A stretch of DNA of 10,560 nt. It comes from Chloroflexota bacterium. GTDB taxonomy: Bacteria; Chloroflexota; Limnocylindria; Limnocylindrales; CSP1-4. The stretch is from the NCBI GenBank assembly GCA_021802185.1, contig JAKAAV010000035.1, positions 1-10,560 of the forward strand, read 5' to 3'. Position numbers and translations under genes: made by a program. Under the pieces are notes generated by a model. That model worked only from the letters and a program-made list of their open reading frames with translations, had not been told where the DNA came from and ran no database searches. Of the stretch, positions 1 through 6,216 are shown one piece after another. Positions within the stretch are counted from its first letter, which is position 1. The number at the start of each line of letters is the position of its first letter.

Positions 1-357
1 CGATTGCCGGAAGCTGGTGAGGATGACTGCGGCGTCGAAGCGGCCCGCGCGGAGCCGCTCGACGAGGGCGATCTCGCGCCCGGGATCGAGCGGCATCGAG
101 CCCGATGCGTCCTGCCACACCGCCCGATGGACGAGCACGTCGTCGATCCACGGCAGGAGCGGCGCCGCGGCGGCACCGGCGGGCGACGCCATGAGCGTCA
201 GGCGCGCGTCGGGCAGTGCCTCGCGGAGGGCGCGCAGGGCGGGACCCGCCATGACGACGTCGCCGACGTTGTCGAGCCGGACGACGAGGACGCGCCGCAC
301 GCCGCACCACGCCTGGGGCACACGCTGCTCGGCCGCCACGCGGGGATCACGCTGCAC
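1..357 (-). CDS. Glycosyltransferase family 9 protein (heptosyltransferase-like), 3' end outside window
   Basis: This is the N-terminal part of a second GT9 glycosyltransferase, an enzyme class that moves a sugar from a nucleotide donor onto a surface glycan. The N-terminal strand-loop-helix VRRVLVVRLDNVGDVVMAGP followed by ALRALREALPDARL is the GT9 hallmark and parallels the gene upstream of it. The frame stays open through base 1, so the C-terminal donor-binding half lies outside the window. Two starts are possible: GTG at 357, which overlaps the upstream gene's stop by 11 bases, or GTG at 300, which fits the usual family N-terminus and leaves a 46-base gap. Neither has a strong ribosome site, so translational coupling to the upstream gene is likely. 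Family membership is well supported; donor and acceptor sugars cannot be told from sequence. GT9 enzymes are best known from lipopolysaccharide core synthesis, but they also occur in bacteria without that molecule. Confidence 0.85.
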   Translation of the reverse strand, partial: MQRDPRVAAEQRVPQAWCGVRRVLVVRLDNVGDVVMAGPALRALREALPDARLTLMASPAGAAAAPLLPWIDDVLVHRAVWQDASGSMPLDPGREIALVERLRAGRFDAAVILTSFRQS

Positions 358-1516
358 GCCGCTCGCCCCCGAGGAGAGACAGAGTCGCGGAGAGGACGTC
401 CTCGACGCCGTCGAGGCCGGGCGAGGGACGCACCGCCACGTGCAGCTCGTCGTCGATCGGGGCCCAGCGCTCGAGCTCGGAGCCGGTGAACACCACGACG
501 CTCGGCACGCGCAGTGCCGCCGTGAGGTGAGAGATCCCCGTGTCGTTGCACAGCACGAGCCGCGCGTTCTCGACGAGCGACGCGAGCGCCCCGACGCTGG
601 TCTGCCCGGCGAGGTCGATCGTCTCGGTCCGCGTCGCCTCGGCGACCTCGTGGACGACCGGGATCTCGTCGGCGGTGCCGGTCAGCACGACCGGGAGCCG
701 GAGCGCGCCCAGGAGGTTGACCATGATCGCGAAGTGGCGCGCGGGCCAGCGCCGATCGGCGGCGCTCGACCCCGGATGCACGACGACGTACCGGCCGGGC
801 TGAAGGCGGCGAGCGCGGGGGATCGAGGCCAGCTCGAACCGGTCGACGTCGGTCACCGGAAACTCGAGGTCGTCGCCCTTGGCCGGGATCCCGAGCACGT
901 CGAGCACGCGGAGCAGCCGCCGGACCTCGGGCAGGGTCTCCGTGAGGGTGACGAACCGTGCGGGGTCGGGGCAGAAGCCTCCGGCCGGGTAGGTGCCCGC
1001 CCGCATCCTCGCGCCGAGGAGCAGCGTGAGGCCGTTGCTGATCGAGCCGCTGCCGTGCAGCTGCAGGGCGAGGTCGAAGGAGCGCTGCGCGGCCTCCGCG
1101 AGAAAGGCCGGGACGTCCTGGCGGCCGGACGCGAACTCGTCGAGACCGCCCGGCAGCACGAGCAGGTCATCGAGGTACCGGGGGAAGCGCTCGAGCAGGA
1201 GCCGCCCGCTCTCGAGGCCGACAAGCGTCACGTACGCGTCGGGCAGCGCGGCACGCAGCGCACGGAGCGCGGGAACCAGGCACAGCATGTCGCCCAGGCC
1301 GGGAAGGGCGCGGACGACGGCGACGCGGCTCGGCAGGGGCGTGCCGAGCCGATGACCGGGGCGCAGCGTCGACTGGACAGCCTCGCGCCCCGCGGCCGCC
1401 CTGCCGCCGGCGTGAGGCGGGCGACCGGGCGCGGTCTGGGTATGGGGGAGCGCGTGCAGGCGCGAAGCCGGACCGCGGGTCTGGGCACCCGTGGTGGCGA
1501 GGGCGCGGGAAGCCAC
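347..1516 (-). CDS. Glycosyltransferase family 9 protein (ADP-heptose:LPS heptosyltransferase-like)
   Basis: A 389-residue GT9 glycosyltransferase, predicted cytoplasmic or membrane-associated, transferring a sugar (heptose in the characterised members) to a glycan. The N-terminal Rossmann half starts at about residue 65 (RVAVVRALPGLGDMLCLVPA). The C-terminal half carries VVHPGSSAADRRWPARHFA at 245-263, a DLAGQTSVGALASLVENA segment at 301-318, and the family signature NDTGISHLTAAL at 324-335. The start chosen is GTG at 1516 because an AGGAGG lies nine bases before it (complement of 1526-1531) and no ATG or GTG occurs in frame between it and the GT9 core. This gives an extra N-terminal stretch of about 64 residues, rich in Ala, Arg, Pro, Gly and Thr, with no clear membrane segment. 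It overlaps or abuts the next GT9 gene, so the two are probably one operon. The family call is firm; the sugar specificity is unknown. Confidence 0.9.
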   Translation of the reverse strand: MASRALATTGAQTRGPASRLHALPHTQTAPGRPPHAGGRAAAGREAVQSTLRPGHRLGTPLPSRVAVVRALPGLGDMLCLVPALRALRAALPDAYVTLVGLESGRLLLERFPRYLDDLLVLPGGLDEFASGRQDVPAFLAEAAQRSFDLALQLHGSGSISNGLTLLLGARMRAGTYPAGGFCPDPARFVTLTETLPEVRRLLRVLDVLGIPAKGDDLEFPVTDVDRFELASIPRARRLQPGRYVVVHPGSSAADRRWPARHFAIMVNLLGALRLPVVLTGTADEIPVVHEVAEATRTETIDLAGQTSVGALASLVENARLVLCNDTGISHLTAALRVPSVVVFTGSELERWAPIDDELHVAVRPSPGLDGVEDVLSATLSLLGGERRAA

Positions 1517-1932
1517 TCTGCGAAACCTCCTGAAAGCCCGGCGGTTCGACGCGTCGCGTCCGTCGGTCGGACCTCCTCGGGCCCGCGGGCCGAGCCCGAC
1601 GCGGGCTGTCCAACTTGTACCCGTGGCACGGTGGCGCCCGTCGCGACCGACACGGCGGTGCGCTTGCAGCGCTCTTGCATGTCCGGACGAGGGGCCGGCG
1701 CACTGCAACCGCCTCGCCGGCGCACTGCAACCGCCTCGCCGGCGCACTGCAACCGCCTCGTTAGGCCGCGCGCCCGAGCGTCAGCCCGCGGCGAGGATCG
1801 AGCCCGGTACGGTCGCAGCTGCGGGGTCCATGCGGGTGACGGCGGTCCCGAACGGCAACGGCGGTTCCGGCGAGAACCCGCGGCTCCCGCGGACTCGAGG
1901 CCCGAACGAGGCCGGCGGCAAGGAGACCGACA
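1517..1932. other. 416-bp divergent intergenic region
   Basis: This lies between the GT9 gene leaving on the minus strand and the small Cys-rich gene leaving on the plus strand. It holds three perfect 22-bp tandem repeats near its middle, two nearby TTGCA motifs 11 bases apart (1664-1668, 1675-1679), and an imperfect hairpin at 1576-1594 that would lie in a long GT9 leader. I see no credible coding sequence: the open frames here have no family-like features and run through the repeats. A strong canonical promoter is not obvious on either strand. A minus-strand TACAAG near 1610-1615 is a possible weak -10 element but has no good partner. Confidence 0.6.
1694..1759. repeat. Three perfect 22-bp tandem direct repeats
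   Basis: Copies are at 1694-1715, 1716-1737 and 1738-1759 and are identical over all 22 bases. The shared core reads GGCGCACTGCAACCGCC, and the junctions create CGCCGGCG palindromes. The 22-bp unit is close to two helical turns, so a protein bound to each copy would sit on the same face of the DNA. The array is 178 bases from the GT9 start and 173 bases from the small Cys-rich gene. The period is not a multiple of three, which argues against coding function. An operator array is inference; simple slippage during replication could also produce it. Confidence 0.9.
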
Positions 1933-2133
1933 ATGTGCATGAACTGCGGGTGCGGGAAGCCGGACGACCGGCACGGGAACCCGGACAACATCACGCGCGA
2001 AGACCTCGAGCGCGCGGCGAGGGCCAACGGCCAGTCGCTGGACGAGGCGGTGCGGAACATCGACGAGACCTCGCACTCGACGCGCGCCGGGTCGTCGGAG
2101 TCGACGGGCTCTTCGCAGTCGATGCAGAGCTGA
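1933..2133 (+). CDS. Small Cys-rich hypothetical protein (CxxCxC N-terminus)
   Basis: A 66-residue protein starting MCMNCGCGKPDDRHGNPDNI. Cys2, Cys5 and Cys7, with His14 a few residues on, could bind a metal such as zinc. Residues 21-47 (ITREDLERAARANGQSLDEAV and following) look like two amphipathic helices, and the last 18 residues are a Ser/Thr-rich tail with no obvious structure. It resembles short conserved proteins of high-GC bacteria that begin MCMNCGCG, but I know of no assigned function for them. The start is well supported by AAGGAG at 1920-1925, seven bases before the ATG. It has no signal peptide or membrane segment, so it is predicted cytoplasmic. It is followed after 142 bases by the YggT-like gene and could share its transcript. 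Gene reality is likely; function unknown. Confidence 0.75.
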   Translation: MCMNCGCGKPDDRHGNPDNITREDLERAARANGQSLDEAVRNIDETSHSTRAGSSESTGSSQSMQS

Positions 2134-2252
2134 CGCCGGCGCGCGAGGCACGCCGGGGGGCAGTCTCGGTGCCAGGGAGCCGGATTGACGGGCACGTGCG
2201 GCACGTCCGCACGGCGCCACTCGACCCCGGCTCCTGCTGAAGGAGGTGCGAG

Positions 2253-2279
2253 ATGAGGACGACGGAGGACGGACGGTGA
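2253..2279 (+). other. Possible 8-codon leader ORF overlapping the YggT start
   Basis: An ATG at 2253 has a perfect AGGAGG at 2241-2246, six bases upstream, and opens the frame MRTTEDGR followed by TGA at 2277-2279. That stop overlaps the GTG of the YggT-like gene in a GTGA junction, the usual geometry for translational coupling. It may be a coupling leader peptide, or the strong ribosome site may simply serve a nearby start of the main gene. The sequence shows the arrangement; function is inference. Confidence 0.35.
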
Positions 2280-2731
2280 CGACCCCGTACGCCGGCGGCC
2301 CCGAGCCGGTCGATGACGAGACGGACGTGACCGGGTCGCCGTATGCGGACCAGCCCTACCGGGGCACGCGCGTCGTCGAGCGGGAGGTGCTCGAGCGGCC
2401 GGGGCCGCGGCCGATGGTCGTCCGCTCCGGTCCCAGTCTGGCCCACCGCCTGGTCGTGCTCGTGTTCGGCCTGGTCCAGCTGCTGATCCTGCTCCGGATC
2501 GTGCTGCTGCTCGTCGACGCGGTGCGCGCCAACCCGATCGTCGCCTGGGTCCTCGACCTCAGTCAGCTCTTCGTGGCGCCGTTCGTGGGCATCCTGCGCA
2601 CCAACGCGCTGTCCGCGGGCGGATCGACCCTCGACGTGGCGGCAATCGTCGCCCTGATCGGCTGGACCATCGCCGAGATGGTCGTGCTCGCCATCGTCAA
2701 CGCGCTCGTCGACCGCGGAGCCGTCGCCTAG
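2276..2731 (+). CDS. YggT family membrane protein
   Basis: A 151-residue protein with a polar N-terminal third (about 60 residues rich in Pro, Gly, Asp and Glu) followed by a YggT-type membrane domain. The first hydrophobic segment is HRLVVLVFGLVQLLILLRIV running into LLLVDAV, and the second is AAIVALIGWTIAEMVVLAIV. Between them sits VLDLSQLFVAPFVGILRTN, which matches the YggT loop that ends in a P-x-R/G-I-like turn. YggT proteins are small inner-membrane proteins, often near cell-division genes, whose role is not settled. GTG at 2276 is preferred because GGAGG at 2264-2268 lies seven bases upstream. An in-frame GTG at 2246 would add ten charged residues but lacks its own site. The long acidic N-terminal arm is unusual for the family, which is normally about 85-100 residues. 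Confidence 0.85.
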   Translation: MTTPYAGGPEPVDDETDVTGSPYADQPYRGTRVVEREVLERPGPRPMVVRSGPSLAHRLVVLVFGLVQLLILLRIVLLLVDAVRANPIVAWVLDLSQLFVAPFVGILRTNALSAGGSTLDVAAIVALIGWTIAEMVVLAIVNALVDRGAVA

Positions 2732-2849
2732 CCCGACCGCGGACGACGAGGCGCGGAATCCAGTGCGACCTGCCGCGCGAACGGCGCCGCCCGGCTGCGG
2801 CACGGGCAGAGCCCGCGCGGACCGGACTCCCTGGTCGCCTGCCCGGATG

Positions 2850-2855
2850 TAGGCT
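2850..2855 (+). promoter_or_regulatory. Candidate -10 element (TAGGCT) for leaderless adenosine deaminase mRNA
   Basis: TAGGCT fits the TANNNT form of high-GC -10 elements and ends six bases before the GTG at 2862. Transcription would then start at or next to the start codon. No Shine-Dalgarno sequence is visible before that GTG. I see no good -35 hexamer at 16-18 bases. Confidence 0.45.
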
Positions 2856-2861
2856 CTGGGC

Positions 2862-3932
2862 GTGCTCACGCTCGACACGATCCGGCGCGCCCCGAAGGTG
2901 CTCCTGCACGACCATCTCGACGGCGGCCTGAGGCCCGCCACGCTCGTCGACCTCGCGCGCCAGGTCGGGTACCGGGGCCTCCCCACGAGCGACCCCGACG
3001 AGCTCGCCGCGATCATCCGCCAGGGCGCCGACCGCAAGAGCCTCGAGCTCTACCTGGAGACGTTCGCGCACACCGTGGCCGTCATGCAGACGCGCGAGGC
3101 GCTCATCCGCGTGGCGGCCGAGTGCGCGGAGGACCTCGCGGCGGACGGCGTCGTGTACGCCGAGGTCCGGCACGCGCCCGAGCTGTCCACGGCCGGCGGG
3201 CTGTCGCTCGACGAGGTCGTCGAGGCGATCCTCGAGGGCTTTCGGCGCGGCAGCGAGGACCGCGGCATCACCGTCCGGTTCATCGCCACGGCGATGCGGA
3301 CCGCGGCGCGCTCGCTCGAGATCGCGGAGCTGGCCGTGCGCCATCGCGACGAGGGCGTCGTCGGCTTCGACATCGCGGGCGCCGAGGCCGGGTTCCCGCC
3401 GACGCGGCATCTCGACGCGTTCCAGTACATCCAGCGCGAGAACTTCCACATCACGATCCACGCCGGCGAGAGCTTCGGGCTGCCGTCGATCTGGGAGGCG
3501 CTGCAGTGGTGCGGTGCCGAGCGACTCGGTCACGGCGTCCGGATCGTCGACGACATCGCGACCGCCCCGGACGGCGAACCCGCGCTCGGACGCCTGGCGG
3601 CGTACGTCCGGGACCGCCGCGTTCCGCTCGAGATGTGCCCGTCATCGAACGTCCACACCGGCGCGGCGCGCTGCATCGAGGAGCACCCGATCGAGCTGCT
3701 CCGGCGGCTCCGGTTCCGCGTGACCGTCAACACCGACAACCGGCTGATGAGCGGCGTCTCCCTGTCGAGCGAGTTCGCGCTGCTCGCCGAGACGTTCGGC
3801 ATCGACCTCGACGATCTCGAGTGGCTGACGCTCAACGCGATGAAGAGCGCGTTCTGCCACTTCGACGAGCGGCTCGCGCTGATCGGCGGGGTGATCAAAC
3901 CCGCCTACGCGCACCTGCGGTACGCGCTGTAG
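2862..3932 (+). CDS. add: Adenosine deaminase
   Basis: A 356-residue adenosine deaminase (EC 3.5.4.4) converting adenosine or deoxyadenosine to inosine or deoxyinosine in purine salvage, in the cytoplasm. All the metal and catalytic motifs of the metal-dependent hydrolase barrel are present: [10 protein letters not shown] at 16-25 (His16, His18), HAGE at 200-203 (His200, catalytic Glu203), ERLGHGVRI at 220-228 (His224), and TDNRLMSG at 291-298 (Asp292). The TDN rather than TDDP form is one I associate with actinobacterial-type enzymes, so the Asn is not a sign of inactivation. Length is normal. The GTG start gives the usual short N-terminus ahead of HDH. There is no ribosome site, but a TAGGCT hexamer ends six bases upstream, suggesting a leaderless transcript. 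It follows the YggT-like gene after 130 bases and is followed by a convergent gene. Confidence 0.96.
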   Translation: MLTLDTIRRAPKVLLHDHLDGGLRPATLVDLARQVGYRGLPTSDPDELAAIIRQGADRKSLELYLETFAHTVAVMQTREALIRVAAECAEDLAADGVVYAEVRHAPELSTAGGLSLDEVVEAILEGFRRGSEDRGITVRFIATAMRTAARSLEIAELAVRHRDEGVVGFDIAGAEAGFPPTRHLDAFQYIQRENFHITIHAGESFGLPSIWEALQWCGAERLGHGVRIVDDIATAPDGEPALGRLAAYVRDRRVPLEMCPSSNVHTGAARCIEEHPIELLRRLRFRVTVNTDNRLMSGVSLSSEFALLAETFGIDLDDLEWLTLNAMKSAFCHFDERLALIGGVIKPAYAHLRYAL

Positions 3933-3957
3933 CCGTTCCCGCTCGCACGGGCCTCGA

Positions 3958-4392
3958 TCAGGCCGGTTCGATCCGGTAGAACCGTCCGACGGCCCGGACG
4001 TGCCGGCGGGCGAGCCAGTAGATGACGTTGCCCGGGAACGGGTGCTGGCGGAACGTGGCCCGGATGACGGCCTCGCGCTCCGGACCGGGCGGCAGGAGTG
4101 TCGCGACGACGCGCTCCGGCGGCCGGCCCGACCGCTCGATCTCGCCGCGGCCCGTCGCGTCGAGATTGAGCGTCCACGCGCAGGGCAGGTCGGGGTGCCC
4201 GAGGTACTCGTGATCGCCGACACGCAGCAGACCGAGGAAGGTGGTCCGGCGTTGTCCGGTCCGCCGCCCCGTCGTCACGAACGCGACCGTGTTCCCGACG
4301 CCGAAGCGCCGCCACCAGCGGGTGATCAGGGGGTCGAGGACGCGAAGGAAGCGGTAGAAGCGGGGGAAGAAGGCGTGCCAGGCGTCGTCCAC
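3958..4392 (-). CDS. Deazaflavin (F420)-dependent nitroreductase family protein
   Basis: A 144-residue split-barrel protein of the F420H2-dependent quinone reductase/Ddn-like family (DUF385), which uses reduced cofactor F420 or a related flavin for two-electron reductions in the cytoplasm or at the membrane. Visible features are an N-terminal aromatic helix (HAFFPRFYRFLRVLDPLITR), the cofactor-phosphate segment FVTTGRRTGQRRTTFLGLLR at 38-57, and WTLNLDATGRGEI at 73-85, the counterpart of the family's W-x-x-NL motif. GTG at 4392 is chosen: it gives normal family length and is preceded by TTCGCA-17-GATACT ending six bases upstream. A start further upstream would add an unrelated low-complexity stretch that spans this promoter. 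It is convergent with adenosine deaminase (25-base gap) and divergent from the aminotransferase. Substrate unknown. Presence of F420 biosynthesis in this organism is inferred, not shown. Confidence 0.85.
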   Translation of the reverse strand: MDDAWHAFFPRFYRFLRVLDPLITRWWRRFGVGNTVAFVTTGRRTGQRRTTFLGLLRVGDHEYLGHPDLPCAWTLNLDATGRGEIERSGRPPERVVATLLPPGPEREAVIRATFRQHPFPGNVIYWLARRHVRAVGRFYRIEPA

Positions 4393-4398
4393 GGCGAC

Positions 4399-4427
4399 AG
4401 TATCCCCGTCCGCCCGTTTCGTGCGAA
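4399..4427 (-). promoter_or_regulatory. Candidate promoter of the F420-family reductase (leaderless)
   Basis: On the minus strand, TTCGCA (complement of 4422-4427, four of six to TTGACA) is 17 bases from GATACT (complement of 4399-4404, four of six to TATAAT). GATACT ends six bases before the GTG at 4392, placing the transcription start at the start codon. No Shine-Dalgarno sequence precedes this GTG. Confidence 0.55.
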
Positions 4428-4510
4428 TATCGCGGCCATCCGCATCATCCGCCACTCTCGGCGAGTGAGGCGGGCTCGCCAGGCGTGAAGACCGCCGACC
4501 GGAGGACGAA

Positions 4511-5869
4511 GTGACCGACGTCGACCGCACGCGCCTCCAGACCCTGGCGGCGGCCGAGACCGCCCGCTTCCTCGACGCGCACCCCCGATCCCGCGCCCTT
4601 CACAACCGCGCCCTGCGGAGCCTGCCCGGCGGCGTACCGATGCACTGGATGACCAAGTGGCCGGGACCGTTCCCTGTGTTCGTCGAGTCCGCGCGCGGCG
4701 CGCGCTTCCGCGACGTCGACGGGCTGGAGTACGTCGACCTGTGCCTCGGCGACACGGGCGCGATGACCGGACACGGTCCGCAGCCGACGCTCGAGGCGGT
4801 GCGGCGCCAGCTGGAGCGCGGGATCACCCACATGCTCCCGACGGAGGACGCGGCCGAGGCGGCCGAGCTGCTCGCGGAGCGGTTCGGGCTCCCGTCGTGG
4901 CAGTTCACGCTCTCGGCAACCGACGCGAACCGTTTCGCGATCCGGCTCGCGCGCGCGATGACGCGCCGCCCCCGGATCCTGGTGTTCGACTACTGCTACC
5001 ACGGCACGGTGGACGAGACGTTCGCGACGCTCCGCGACGACGGCACGGTCGCGCCGCGGCGCGGGAACATCGGTCCCGCGGTCGATCCTGCCGTCACGAC
5101 CCGCGTCGTGGAGTTCAACGACGTCGACGCGCTGGAACGCGAGCTGGCGGCCGGCGACGTCGCGGCGGTGCTCGCGGAGCCGGCCCTGACCAACGTCGGG
5201 ATCGTCCTGCCCGACCCCGGGTTCCACGACGCGCTCCGCGACCTCACCCGCCGCACCGGCACGCTCCTGATCCTCGACGAGACGCACACGCTCTGTGCGG
5301 GCCCCGGCGGGTACACGGGCGAGCACGGCCTGCGGCCGGACATGGTCGTCGTCGGAAAGGCGATCGGCGGCGGGATCCCGTCGGGTGCGTACGGGTTGAG
5401 CGCGGAGCTGGCGGGACGGCTCGAGACGCTGACGACGCTCGAGGACATCGACGTCGGCGGCATCGGCGGGACGCTCGCAGGGAATGCTCTGTCGCTCGCT
5501 GCGATCCGCGCGACGCTCCGCGACGTCCTGACGCCCGGCGCGTACGCCACGATGCGCCCGCTCGCCGAACGGTGGACGGCCGGCGTCGAGCGCGTCATCG
5601 AGGCGCACGACCTGCCGTGGCATGTCACCCGTCTCGGCACGCGCGCCGAGTACCACTTCCTCACGGCGCCGCCACGCAACGGCCGGGAGGCGGCGGCCGC
5701 CACCGACTTCGAGCTCGAGCGGTACCTCCACCTCGCGATGCTCAACCGCGGCGTGCTGCTCACGCCGTTCCACAACATGGCGCTGATGTCGCCGGCGACG
5801 ACCGCGACGGACGTCGACTGCCACACTGCGGCGTTCGAGGAGGCGGTTGCGGCGCTCGTGAACGCCTGA
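4511..5869 (+). CDS. Class III PLP-dependent aminotransferase (glutamate-1-semialdehyde aminomutase-like)
   Basis: A 452-residue fold-type I PLP enzyme of the class III aminotransferase group, closest in style to glutamate-1-semialdehyde 2,1-aminomutase. Seen motifs: entry segment SLPGGVPMHWMTKWPGPFPV (38-57), DVDGLEYVDLCLGDTGAMTG (68-87), cofactor-stacking YCYHGTVDET (161-170), LDETHTL with Asp256 against the pyridine nitrogen, and VVGKAIGGGIPSGAYG with Schiff-base Lys283. GGTLAGNALSLAA (319-331) matches the aminomutase GGTL-GN motif. It departs from true HemL: the SGTEA region is SATDANRFAIRLAR (135-148) and the DEV element is DETHTLCAGPGGYT. This suggests a transaminase subfamily with another substrate, not tetrapyrrole synthesis. 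Start: GTG with GGAGG five bases upstream (4501-4505). No pathway partner adjoins it. Fold assignment is firm; substrate unknown. Confidence 0.9.
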   Translation: MTDVDRTRLQTLAAAETARFLDAHPRSRALHNRALRSLPGGVPMHWMTKWPGPFPVFVESARGARFRDVDGLEYVDLCLGDTGAMTGHGPQPTLEAVRRQLERGITHMLPTEDAAEAAELLAERFGLPSWQFTLSATDANRFAIRLARAMTRRPRILVFDYCYHGTVDETFATLRDDGTVAPRRGNIGPAVDPAVTTRVVEFNDVDALERELAAGDVAAVLAEPALTNVGIVLPDPGFHDALRDLTRRTGTLLILDETHTLCAGPGGYTGEHGLRPDMVVVGKAIGGGIPSGAYGLSAELAGRLETLTTLEDIDVGGIGGTLAGNALSLAAIRATLRDVLTPGAYATMRPLAERWTAGVERVIEAHDLPWHVTRLGTRAEYHFLTAPPRNGREAAAATDFELERYLHLAMLNRGVLLTPFHNMALMSPATTATDVDCHTAAFEEAVAALVNA

Positions 5870-5876
5870 CCTTCCT

Positions 5877-5909
5877 CCGCCGAGCCGCGCCCTGGATCGG
5901 CGGCGCGGC
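5877..5909 (+). terminator. GC-rich hairpin after the aminotransferase, possible terminator
   Basis: GCCGCGCC at 5884-5891 pairs perfectly with GGCGCGGC at 5902-5909 around a 10-base loop. An alternative stem pairs CCGCCGA at 5877-5883 with TCGGCGG at 5897-5903. It sits 8-40 bases past the stop codon, where a terminator is expected, but there is no T-run after it, so it is only terminator-like. Confidence 0.35.
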
Positions 5910-6126
5910 CTGCGACACACCGGCGACGCTGCGGCAGCGCGGTCCCGCTGCGCTCGACGACGTCCCACCCGGGATCGACAGGCCGCCGTCGCGACGAACG
6001 GCATGGCATGCGCGCGTCGTCCCGGGCCGAATGGCCCCCGCGGTCAGCCGCCGGCCATGGCCGTTCGGCGACCGAGACCCTGCCGTTTGGCTCTTCACAT
6101 AGCTTTCGCTTGGGCCTCGAACCGGC

Positions 6127-6132
6127 TATGCT
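6127..6132 (+). promoter_or_regulatory. Candidate -10 element (TATGCT) upstream of the lipoprotein gene
   Basis: TATGCT fits TANNNT, matches four of six bases of TATAAT and shares its CT ending with the other candidate -10 elements in the window. At 17 bases upstream lies TTTCGC, a poor -35. The predicted leader to the lipoprotein start would be about 78 bases. Confidence 0.3.
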
Positions 6133-6216
6133 TCGGTCCGTCCGGACGTTGACCGCGTCCCCAACGCCCGGGCAGAGTCGACGCAAGCTCGAGGCGGGCA
6201 TGAACAGGAGGACGCG

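Larger units (their letters stand above)
5870..6216. other. 347-bp intergenic region
   Basis: This lies between the aminotransferase stop and the lipoprotein start. It holds a GC-rich hairpin just after the aminotransferase stop and a TATGCT -10-like hexamer at 6127-6132. I see no credible gene on either strand: the open frames have no domain-like features and no convincing ribosome sites. The stretch from about 5920 to 6090 shows nothing I can interpret. A long leader of about 75 bases would separate the candidate -10 from the lipoprotein ribosome site. Confidence 0.55.

Noticed and set aside
1694..1759. Three 22-bp repeats as a CRISPR array
   Set aside because: The copies are directly adjacent with no spacers and there is no cas gene in the window.
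17..1942. Long plus-strand open frame of over 600 codons across the GT9 genes
   Set aside because: It is the antisense of two clear GT9 genes, its composition is Arg/Ala/Gly-rich with no domain, and it runs through the 22-bp repeats. High GC alone produces it.
2185..2190. TTGACG as a -35 element for the YggT-like gene
   Set aside because: No -10-like hexamer lies 16-18 bases downstream.
1761..2204. Minus-strand frame containing a CxxC-like LCIDCEE segment opposite the small Cys-rich gene
   Set aside because: The plus-strand gene has a good ribosome site and protein-like layout; the CxxC here is a by-product of the opposite strand.
2196..2212. GTGCGG/CCGCAC hairpin between the small Cys-rich gene and the YggT-like gene as a terminator
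   Set aside because: The stem is only six bases, there is no T-run, and such pairings are common by chance at this GC content.
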